NCBI GenBank assembly: GCA_025455665.1
Contig: JALOMC010000021.1
Span: 1-14,949, forward strand
Origin: Chitinophagaceae bacterium
Lineage (GTDB): Bacteria > Bacteroidota > Bacteroidia > Chitinophagales > Chitinophagaceae
Direction of reading: 5' to 3'
DNA length: 14,949 nt
Below, piece after piece: positions 1 to 8,300 of this stretch (position 1 is the first letter of the stretch; each line of letters starts with the position of its first letter). The position numbers and the translations under genes were made by a program. The notes below the pieces were generated by a model. The model did no database searches and was not told the origin of the DNA. It was given only the letters and a program-made list of their open reading frames with translations.

Positions 1-138
1 ATGCGGCATGTGCTGCCGGCGGGCGGCGCTGGCTTGCGCTACCTGCTGTTTCCCAAAAAAGACATCTTTGTGCGCCTCGATCTGGCCTTTACCCGCGAAG
101 GCGCCAACTTTTACATTTTTACCGGCGAAGCCTTTTAG
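1..138 (+). CDS. Omp85/D15-type outer-membrane beta-barrel protein, C-terminal fragment
   Basis: This is the 3' end of a gene whose beginning lies outside the window. The reading frame is open from base 1 and stops at TAG 136-138. The visible 45 residues include GLRYLLFPKK, VRLDLAF and the terminal FYIFTGEAF. This matches the last beta-strands of bacterial surface antigen (D15)/Omp85 barrels of the BamA/TamA type: an arginine-aspartate strand (RLD) and a final strand ending in aromatic Phe, which in this family acts as the signal for barrel assembly. The ATG at base 1 is most likely an internal methionine, because 45 residues cannot form a barrel. The stop overlaps the stop of the convergent - strand gene by four bases. 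Whether the full protein has POTRA domains or a passenger cannot be seen here, so its exact role (assembly factor, translocator or phospholipase-linked barrel) is open. Confidence 0.72.
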   Translation: MRHVLPAGGAGLRYLLFPKKDIFVRLDLAFTREGANFYIFTGEAF

Positions 139-3100
139 GGCCGCTGCTGCGCCAGCCTGATGCGACGGCCGGGCGCTACCTGTACCTGGGCAGGGCTTTC
201 AGCGTTGATGCTTCTCACATTGGCATCGGTATCTATCACAATATTGTGCCGGATGCTGACCGCTGTGGTAGTGCCAGGTACCCGGCCCGTATTCCACACC
301 GCCGGATTGCTCCAGTTGCCAGCTTGTATGGTAAAGGCTGCAGAGTCGGGTGTGCTGGCCAGTATGCTTACCAGGGTGCCCGGTTCGTTGCTGTAAATAC
401 CATTGGCAGCTTGTACAACAATGCTGAAGCTACTGCTGGCGGCTCTGTTGGGGGCTTGATACCGCAGGACAAAATCGACCGAGGCACCGGGCGCTAATGT
501 GCCGGCAAGCAGCGAATCGCTGCCGATGAAGCTGAAACCATCATCGGGCGCTGTGGCCTTGAAACGTAGTTGGCTAAAGGCTTGCGTACCGTGGTTGGTA
601 AAGCGATACTGCAGGCGGCCCGTGTCGCCGGCCCGATAGCTGGTGGCTATTTGAAAATCTGTTTTGCTGAGATAGGGCGGGCTGCTTACACAATTATTAT
701 TGATGAGTTGAGCAACTTGTCTGACGGCATCTACCGCCGCAAAATTTTGTGCAATAAGGCCGGTGATAGAAGAGTCGAGGGTATTGGCCGCTGCTGTTTT
801 TTGTGGCGATAAGATGTAGCCAAGGTTATTCAATTCAAAAGCGAAGCGAACATTTCGTTGGGTGGAAACAGTTTGCTGCAAGCTCTGTCGAAAGGCAGCT
901 GCACTGCCCGCTACGGTGTTGATGCTGGCTGTATGCCGGGCCAATAGCTGGCCAATCACTTGTTGCAGCTGTTGCTCATACAGTTCGGCTGCAGCGTTGA
1001 GCGATCGGACTCTTCGCGAAAATTCAACAGCGGTATCGAAGCTGCCCCGCACATACACCCGGTAGGCATTCAGGGCCTGTTGGTATTGGCGCTGTGCTTG
1101 CTCCAATGCCAGTAAACTAATACTGCTACAAGAGGGGCCACTCAGTACCTGGCGTTTTTGAATAGAAGGGAAGCCTGTTTTGGTAATCACATCATCCGAA
1201 AAATTGCCCACCTTGAACGCCGATGAAACAGCCAATACCATGCTTGGCCCTTTGAAGAGTGCCAGATTGCTACCCTCCAGTACAAGGCTGATGGTGCGAA
1301 GAACAGGTGCTGCTTCGGCCAGCAACACTGTACTGAGTGCCAGCTTGCTGGCGGTGCTTGTTAGCTCCGCCATGGTCTTGGTCGATTCCGAAAGATCAGA
1401 AAGTATTTCAATGGCATCTTCTGCTTCCTCGGTTTCATCAATGGCCTGACGAAGGAGAGAGTTCGTACCGTTGTCAGTAAAGAATCCTTTGTCGTACACC
1501 TTTTGATAAGCCAAGGCATACGTTGATCCGGAAGTGGCCTCTGCCGCCTTTTGCCCCAATTTCAGAATGAGTTGTTTGTGTTTGGTACGGGCATAGTACT
1601 TGTGATAGAGCGCACTGACCGCATTTTCCAAATTTTTCACCACAGCCTTCACCAGTGCTTCTTTCAAGGCTGCTATGTCCTCATTTTCTTCTTCTTCTCC
1701 ATCATCCTCTTCTTCGGCTGTTTTTTTGTTTTCTACCAGGTCTTTAGCATGATCTATCGACATGTCAACGGCCTTTTTTACGATATCGTAAATAGCTTTC
1801 CCATTGGAATCGAGCAACGGTTCTCCAAACTCGTCTTTGGCATCACGAATATTTTCTGCCAGCATTTCATCTATCTTTTCTTTCACCATATCAAACGCCT
1901 CTTCGATGCCTTCATCTATCAAATCGCCCACCTCCTTTATAAACTGTTTTTTTACAGTCGGGGTGTTGTCTAAGTTGGTGCCGGCTGTTTTCCAAAGTTT
2001 TTTGAATTTCTGAAGACTCTTCAGTGATCCGGCCAGTTCAGTAACGGCCGTTACTACTTCTACCGCACCACTCACTGCTTTTTCAGCCAGTCTGTTTGAT
2101 AGCAGTCCTATTTCATGAATAGTGACGAGGTCGAGATAATACTGGGCAAGATTTTCTACCTGTTTTTGGTGGTCTGCGGCCAACAGTTGCTTAAATGGCG
2201 CATACGCTGCTCCGTATTTCGAAGTATCAAACAGGTCTACCTGATAGGTCGGCGCTGGCCAGGGAAGCGCTTTCTCGATTTCGGGCAATACCAAATTCAC
2301 GGTTTTGCTTGTCAATTCTTTTCGGAGCGAGTCGATATCATTAATGAGGCTATCGGGCATCATGATGGCACCCATGAAGGCGTTGGGTTTTACTTGCTCA
2401 TAGCGGTACTTAAAATGCTTGTAGCTTACTTCTACCCGGTAGTTTTCGCTGCCATCAAATTTGGAAAGATTGAATTCGCCATTGTCATTTGTTTCCAGGC
2501 TATCCAGTCTGGTGCCGGCTGCATTGAACAGGACTGCCCTGGCACCTTTAATGGGGCGAGTGAAAAGGCGGGGTTGTAAGTCTGCCGGAAACTTTCCGAC
2601 AAATACATTCACTACACGGGCGCCTATATTGAATATTTTGCCCACCCTGCTCACGCCTTTATCATGTGCCAGCCACACTTCCAGCCGGGCTGTGTCGTAG
2701 GCTATGTCGGTAATGTTCATGGTGGGTAGTCCATTGCTGGTATCGTATAGCGAGTAGGAGGAGCACTCGGTGAGCGGCCCTGCACCATCATATACCAGCA
2801 GCCCTTTGTTTGTGCCAATCCATATTTCACCATTCACCTCTGTTATGGCATTGAAATTGACGACCGCGTCTTTTGGAAAGGCAGAGTTCTGATCGTTGCA
2901 AAGTGTCCATGCACTGTTTTGTCCCTCCACTGTTGGCTCCATCACCGCAAATCCTTTTCCGCCACTCAGGCCTACATAGGTACGCCCGTCTTTGGCAGTC
3001 ATGATGGCTCTTACAATAGTGCTGCTGCTGCTGGTGAAGGGGATGGGCGAGTTGGCCTCGGTAATGGTACCTGCCGAGGTGCCGGTGGCCGTATTCCAGC

Positions 3101-5114
3101 GCTGAATGTATGGATCAATGCATACCGTATTAATGCAGCTGCGCTGAAAGGCAGCCCACAACTCTTCGTTGCGGATGCCCACGGCACTTACGCGTCGTTC
3201 TCCTACATTGGCAGGTGTCAGGTTGGTTCGGGAAAAAACTTGTTCGGCCAGTGTCAGATCGGTCTCATACACGTCGCCTTCGCCAATAACGCCCGCTGCT
3301 GTTTGCGACACCGTGAGTGCCACATACAACTTACCATTAGGTGCAATGGCCAGACCATTGGCAAACCTCGAACTCAAGGTGCCATCAGCATCCAATTTCG
3401 ATCCGAAGCGCTGTACATTGAACAGGTCGGCGATGCGGTATACTCCACCGGTGATAGCCTGCACCTGGCTGTGTCCATTGGAGGCCGACCAAAGACGGTT
3501 GTCACCATTGATGGGAGACACATGCAGATCACGATAGGTACTGTTGGGAAAGCGGTTAGAGGCGCTCCATTGGCCCTGATTGCATGCAGGGCCGGTGCGT
3601 GTAAACCGATAAAGGCCGCCGCTGCTGCCAGTGCCATCTGCTCCTGCCCACACTACTCCTTGTTTATCTACCACCACACTTCTGAATGCATTGGTCGTAA
3701 AAATGCCAGTAGTGGCCATATCAAACGTGCATACTTCAATACTGCTGTTGTCCAGCGCTCCATTCAGTACTTCTACCTTAAGCGTATAAAGGCATTCTCC
3801 ATTGTCAATAGTAACGGTATAGGTACCCGGTCCTGCGTTTTTCGGGTCGGGTACATTTACCCATTCTACAAATGCTTCCTCGGGAAAGGGATAGATGCTG
3901 GTGAGGTCTTTTTTTTGACCACCGCAAACGGTGACTGTGGTATCATTGGCCCAGGAGTAGGGATCAATCGGCGTTACTTCAATAAACACTGTATCGCGGC
4001 ACTGGTCAGTGTTTTCTACTATCAGCCGATGGATGCCCGGCGGTGCCTGTGTTGCATCGGGAATGCTCCAACGGGCTGTCACATTTGTAAAGGAGTACAG
4101 GATTTCCAGATTGGTTGTTTCGTTGGCGCACACTTCCAGGGGCAGGTCGGGTCCGAAGTTGGGTTTAATGGCCGGCACTACGTTGATCATGGCGGTATCC
4201 TTGGCACCGCATTGGTTGGTAACTATTATCCGATATTGCCCAATGCCTACAGCAGTAGGGGTGGCTACTTCAAAGCTGGCGCTAAGTCCTTGCAAATTAT
4301 AAACGCCGTACAGGCTAAGGGTATTACCCGGGCACAGCTTTACAGTAGTATCGCTTCCAAGTTTGGGTTTCTTACATACTTCTACTAAGGTGGTATCGTA
4401 GCAGTTATTCTTATCCAGCCCAATGGCCCAGTACAAGCCTGGAGGTGCAGCAGTCGCATTGCTTGTATTCCAGGTTACCTGCCAGCCAGTGGTATCCAGC
4501 GCTGTGAAAAGATTGGCTTGCTGGCTGCTGTTGGTAGGTAAGATGGTATCGTTTCCCATCGACTTGTATGGAAATTCCTCCACCGTAATATTGGCAGTAT
4601 CGCTACATCCGTCTTTTGTTACAATCCAAATTTGGTAAGTGCCTTTTTCAGCCAATGCTGGCGTACTGGTGCTCCAATTGGCACTGAAGGGGGCCGGATT
4701 GTAGAGAGGCGTCAGATCGGTTGTTTGGCCGCGACAAATTTTTACCGACTTATCGGCACCCAAGTTCGGAAACGGGTCAACATTGAATGGGATGCGCACA
4801 ACAGCGGTGTCTTTGCAACCGTTTGGAAGCGTAGCCACCACCCGCAGCTTTACCTGATGAAAAATAATAGTATCGGGCAGGCCTGGCCGCTGGATAGTAT
4901 CGGTGGCGGGTAGCATGGGTGTAGCCTCAAAGCTGGCTTGTGTTTGAAAGAGATTGCTGTAATCGATATTGGCCACAGCAGAGCACAGCACCAGTGGGCG
5001 GTCATTACCCAAAAAGCCTGGTGTACACTGCGCCTTAGCCGTGTGAGAAAGTGACAGGAAGGCGATGATGAGCAGAATCCAACTGGTTCCGACTATGACA
5101 ATGCGTTTCTCCAT
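135..5114 (-). CDS. Giant secreted mosaic protein: Ig-like repeats, beta-propeller, helical block, C-terminal GNWS module
   Basis: The product has 1659 residues. It starts with a signal peptide (hydrophobic residues 10-23, likely cleavage after AKA at residue 28). Six Ig/PKD-like repeats of about 68 residues follow (35-460), with an LGxD start, an early Cys and a later GC-x-DT. Residues 460-820 contain short repeats with LWxA, GxxWAG, IWIGTNKGLLVYDG and VWLAHDKGVSRV, resembling two-component-regulator-type beta-propeller blades. Residues 825-905 resemble a carboxypeptidase regulatory (CarbpepD) fold (GARAVLFNAAG, DNGEFNL). Residues 925-1475 are mostly helical with an acidic stretch near 1131-1145. 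A CARDB-like beta domain (1488-1588) and a terminal GNWSNPAVW module end the protein. No T9SS type A sorting domain or catalytic motif is visible. The start lies 12 bases after the stop of the 2685-residue gene, so the two are probably co-transcribed. It is likely a surface or extracellular structural, adhesive or effector protein; the function is unknown. Confidence 0.9.
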   Translation of the reverse strand: MEKRIVIVGTSWILLIIAFLSLSHTAKAQCTPGFLGNDRPLVLCSAVANIDYSNLFQTQASFEATPMLPATDTIQRPGLPDTIIFHQVKLRVVATLPNGCKDTAVVRIPFNVDPFPNLGADKSVKICRGQTTDLTPLYNPAPFSANWSTSTPALAEKGTYQIWIVTKDGCSDTANITVEEFPYKSMGNDTILPTNSSQQANLFTALDTTGWQVTWNTSNATAAPPGLYWAIGLDKNNCYDTTLVEVCKKPKLGSDTTVKLCPGNTLSLYGVYNLQGLSASFEVATPTAVGIGQYRIIVTNQCGAKDTAMINVVPAIKPNFGPDLPLEVCANETTNLEILYSFTNVTARWSIPDATQAPPGIHRLIVENTDQCRDTVFIEVTPIDPYSWANDTTVTVCGGQKKDLTSIYPFPEEAFVEWVNVPDPKNAGPGTYTVTIDNGECLYTLKVEVLNGALDNSSIEVCTFDMATTGIFTTNAFRSVVVDKQGVVWAGADGTGSSGGLYRFTRTGPACNQGQWSASNRFPNSTYRDLHVSPINGDNRLWSASNGHSQVQAITGGVYRIADLFNVQRFGSKLDADGTLSSRFANGLAIAPNGKLYVALTVSQTAAGVIGEGDVYETDLTLAEQVFSRTNLTPANVGERRVSAVGIRNEELWAAFQRSCINTVCIDPYIQRWNTATGTSAGTITEANSPIPFTSSSSTIVRAIMTAKDGRTYVGLSGGKGFAVMEPTVEGQNSAWTLCNDQNSAFPKDAVVNFNAITEVNGEIWIGTNKGLLVYDGAGPLTECSSYSLYDTSNGLPTMNITDIAYDTARLEVWLAHDKGVSRVGKIFNIGARVVNVFVGKFPADLQPRLFTRPIKGARAVLFNAAGTRLDSLETNDNGEFNLSKFDGSENYRVEVSYKHFKYRYEQVKPNAFMGAIMMPDSLINDIDSLRKELTSKTVNLVLPEIEKALPWPAPTYQVDLFDTSKYGAAYAPFKQLLAADHQKQVENLAQYYLDLVTIHEIGLLSNRLAEKAVSGAVEVVTAVTELAGSLKSLQKFKKLWKTAGTNLDNTPTVKKQFIKEVGDLIDEGIEEAFDMVKEKIDEMLAENIRDAKDEFGEPLLDSNGKAIYDIVKKAVDMSIDHAKDLVENKKTAEEEDDGEEEENEDIAALKEALVKAVVKNLENAVSALYHKYYARTKHKQLILKLGQKAAEATSGSTYALAYQKVYDKGFFTDNGTNSLLRQAIDETEEAEDAIEILSDLSESTKTMAELTSTASKLALSTVLLAEAAPVLRTISLVLEGSNLALFKGPSMVLAVSSAFKVGNFSDDVITKTGFPSIQKRQVLSGPSCSSISLLALEQAQRQYQQALNAYRVYVRGSFDTAVEFSRRVRSLNAAAELYEQQLQQVIGQLLARHTASINTVAGSAAAFRQSLQQTVSTQRNVRFAFELNNLGYILSPQKTAAANTLDSSITGLIAQNFAAVDAVRQVAQLINNNCVSSPPYLSKTDFQIATSYRAGDTGRLQYRFTNHGTQAFSQLRFKATAPDDGFSFIGSDSLLAGTLAPGASVDFVLRYQAPNRAASSSFSIVVQAANGIYSNEPGTLVSILASTPDSAAFTIQAGNWSNPAVWNTGRVPGTTTAVSIRHNIVIDTDANVRSINAESPAQVQVAPGRRIRLAQQRP
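138..325 (-). other. C-terminal GNWSNPAVW beta module of the 1659-residue protein
   Basis: The last 60 or so residues contain GNWSNPAVWNTGRVP followed by alternating hydrophobic strands (VSIRHNIVID, VRSINAE, VQVAPGRRIRL) and then the stop. This pattern (GxW...W...GxxP...VxI...V) recurs in Bacteroidota exported proteins, usually upstream of further domains. Here it is the extreme C-terminus. The ELWxxDGT protein at 14472 ends in a related module. Confidence 0.6.
3737..5012 (-). repeat. Six coding Ig/PKD-like repeats in the 1659-residue protein
   Basis: The conserved LGxD-type starts fall at residues 36-38, 119-121, 187-189, 253-255, 321-323 and 389-391, so the spacing is 66-68 residues after a longer first unit of about 83. 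The typical unit runs LGxDxxVxxC, then W, then GxYxxxV and GCxDTxxxxV, as in PKD/Ig-like repeats of Bacteroidota adhesins. Most units have one Cys after the first strand and one near the end, suggesting an intradomain disulfide. Unit 3 (residues 186-251) lacks the early Cys and has C238 and C247 instead. Confidence 0.75.
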
Positions 5115-5126
5115 GTGCTGCTTTTT

Positions 5127-5378
5127 TTACTCCTTCACTATTTTAAATTCTTGCTGCTGTCCATCGCTACTGCGCACTACCAGCAGGTACAGGCCCTGTG
5201 GCAGCTGTTGGGTGGGGATGGTCAGGCTGGTAGTGCCGGGCTGCACAGTTTGCTGGCGTTGCAGCAGCAGCCTGCCCTGCAGGTCGGTCAGCTGTAGCTG
5301 GTACTGTGCGGCAAAGGGGGTCTCCAGCTGCACCTGTAGTTGCTGGCGTACCGGGTTTGGATAAGTGCTGATGCGAAC
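5127..5378 (-). other. T9SS type A C-terminal sorting domain
   Basis: This encodes residues 2603-2685 of the giant protein. It shows the family hallmarks in order: ISTYPNPVRQQLQVQ, LTDLQGRLL, a LPQGLYLLVV strand, and a terminal FKIVKE with a basic residue near the end. In characterised T9SS cargos this domain directs outer-membrane passage and is then removed, usually with attachment to A-LPS. The host should therefore encode T9SS components (PorK-PorN, Sov/SprA, PorU) elsewhere. Confidence 0.93.
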
Positions 5379-8300
5379 CTGTGCCAGTTCTTTGCGCAGC
5401 AGTACCACCTGGCTGTAGCTATGGCTGCCATCTATATCTACCATGCGCAGGCGATAGTAGAGTTGGGTGGACGGCAGTTGTACAAACTCGGCATCCGTGT
5501 ATTGATATTGGTGCACGGCACTGCCATTGGTAGCCCTGATAGTAGCAATAGCGCTGAAACGGCGACCGTCCGTGCTACGCTCCAGTTCAAAGTGTTTCAC
5601 ATTTACTTCGTTGCTGGTGCGCCACTGCAGCAAAGCGCCCTGTGGTTTGGCTGTACCAGTAAAGGAGAGGAGCGTAAGTGGCAGGGCAGCATCAAAGCGC
5701 AGGCTATCTACGTTGTTCAGTTCATTGAACTCAGGCGGGATAGCGCCAGCTATTTCGGTAATGATGGTGCCAATGGCTGCCGGTATGCGCCAGCGCAAAC
5801 TCATCCGCGTACTGTCGTTCGATTCTAAACCTATCCGCAGGCTATCGATCAGGATTTTCTCGCCACTGCTGTTGCGGTAGAAGAAGCGAACCCAGGCTGC
5901 ACCGCCATCGCCACCGTAGTTGCGGATGTAGTAGCGAAGATTGACGGTATCGCCTACACCGAAGCCTGCTGGCTGGATGCTGATGCCCTCGGCACGGGCA
6001 CTGGCAAAGTCGGGCGCAGCGCCTACTATGATGGCACGGGTGGCCTCGTTGTTTCCTTTGCGCCGCTCAGTTACCTGGCGCTTTATGTCGGCCGTCAGTT
6101 TCACAATCTTCGGACCTACAATGCCCGATGCGTATGAACTGGTAGCCAGTACGGTGGTGTCTTGTCCGGGGTATAAGCTGTCAATCGGAATATCGATGCC
6201 GAGTTGCACATCATCGACCCAAAACCGCACTACCGATGGAGGTGCCGGTGCATCGCCTTCGTTTACAATGCTGCCTACTACAGTAATGGGTTGGTTAGGC
6301 AGCGGGTTCAGATTGCTTGGTGCAATGTATTGGCTGAGCACTTCCAGATCGGCAATGGTGCGGCGGGCATCTACATGGATATTACCAATATTGTCGCGTT
6401 CATTGATCTCGCATATTTCTCGGGTATAGTCGGCAAATGCGTTTACAATAAAACGACCAACGGTATCAAAGGCGTAGAAAAAGCCGGTCTCTTTTGCTTC
6501 GCCGGCTCTCAGCAGCGGCACTACATCCGTACCCAGTATCTGTCCGTTTAGTTTAAACTGTACCTGCACGTTCCGGGCATCGCGGCTACCGGTATTGCGC
6601 ACCGTGGTGGCCAGGTAGGTAAGCACACCTTTGGGTGCTACATAGGGCAGGCAGTTGATGGTACCCAGCGGATCATCATTGTTGAAGAAGCCTGCACCGA
6701 GGTTATCAAGTTCGTCATCGCAGCTGCGGCCTGCGTTGATATTGATGCCATAGTACGCTGTATCAAAGTTGTTGATTTCGCTGGCTTCATCTACCTCTTC
6801 TTCACTGTCTACTTTGGCTGTTATCATCACCGGGCATGGGTTGGTGGGTACTGTAAAGGCCGGAGACAGTACTGTTACTTGTTGCTGTGTGTTGAGTGAG
6901 GATACATTGACCGCACTTCCCATCAAGGCTCCATTGGCCCTGAACTGTACAGCAAAAGGTGAGCGGGCTGGCGTGCCAATATTGGTGATAGGTAAAGAGA
7001 AGTTGACCTGCATGCCAGGATTGGCCGAACTGGAGCTTGGGCGAATATTGCCTTGCCGGCCGGTTGGGCCTACTACGATATCTGGCTTGGGTACACAGAA
7101 AATGAATTCGTACTTGTTATTGGTTTCTACCAGCTCGGGTACTTCCTGACGTACATCGGCCAAAGCCGTCAGGTAGTGGCAGCCGGGTTCCCAAAGCGGG
7201 TTATTGTAGCGAATAGCACCAACGCCTGTCGGTGGCAGGCTCTCGACCAGTAGTGAGTCGATCAGTACTTTTTCCTGATATCCCGGTAGCGAATCGTAGA
7301 GATACAGTGTGAACCTACCCGCCGGTGTACAAACCGACTCGTTGGCAAACGGTACCACGAAGCTGGTAGCACCAGTGCGGGAATAGCTACGAAGCTCGAT
7401 ATCTGGCAGGTCGCGTGTTACGGAGAAGGGTTGTGCGGTAGCTTGCTCTATACGCTGCCCATTCAGGTAATACACATGATTCATACTTACCTCATGCTGG
7501 CCTAGTGGCAAACCAGGAATGGTATACGTGTAGCGTTTCGAATCACATGTGTAAATGGAGTCCTCTATATGAGTGGCTACCAACTGTCCGTTGAGGTACA
7601 GCGTGATGGTATCATTGTACACGGTGGGGGCGCAAATGATTTCTCCGGTCGAGCGGTCTACCTCAAAGTTGGCAATGCTTGCAGTCAGGGTCATGGGTTT
7701 GTTCTCCAGCTTGCACAAATCAAGGCCCAGGGCTTGCTGCAAACGGGCTGTGCGTATACAGCCGTCGCATGGGCGCAGTACCGTGCCGGTAGATAGCGGG
7801 CTGGTGAGGGTAAAGTCGGTTATTTCAATGCTGTAGTTGTACAGTACATCGCACAGGTAGCCTTTGCAGCCTGCAGGGTCTACATCACGGGCACAAGGAT
7901 CGTCGTACAAATAGAAGTTGCCGTTGATATCCGTGGTGGTCTTCAGTGTACCAAATGGTGTGTTGATGGTGACTTCGGCACCTTCTACCGGTGGGGTACC
8001 TGCCAGGTTCAGGCCGCGGTAGGTGGCACGGCCGCTGTAGGTTACTTTTCCTTTCAGGCAGCCGCTGGGCACTGCGGTTTGTACCACATCAATAGTGCCT
8101 GGAACAGTAAAGTCGCCCACTATCACCGGCCTGCTGGCATAGTTATTCAGCAGGTTGCCCTCACCCAACGTATTGGCACTGTCAATCCACACCTTGATGG
8201 GGTAAAAACCATCCGGAGAAAAATTGAGTGTATGCGATACAGATACCGAGGTTTTTCCGTCTATGAAAGGAATGGTATCGTTGAAGAGGAAAAGACTGTC

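Noticed and set aside
1..138. A complete 45-codon small gene starting at base 1
   Set aside because: The sequence matches the C-terminal strands of an Omp85 barrel, so it is the tail of a longer gene cut by the window edge.
2919..4388. Long + strand open frame of 489 codons
   Set aside because: It lies wholly antisense to the Ig-like and propeller part of the 1659-residue gene, whose domains are recognisable. The + strand translation has no domain logic and an unnatural Cys/His/Gly/Arg-rich composition.
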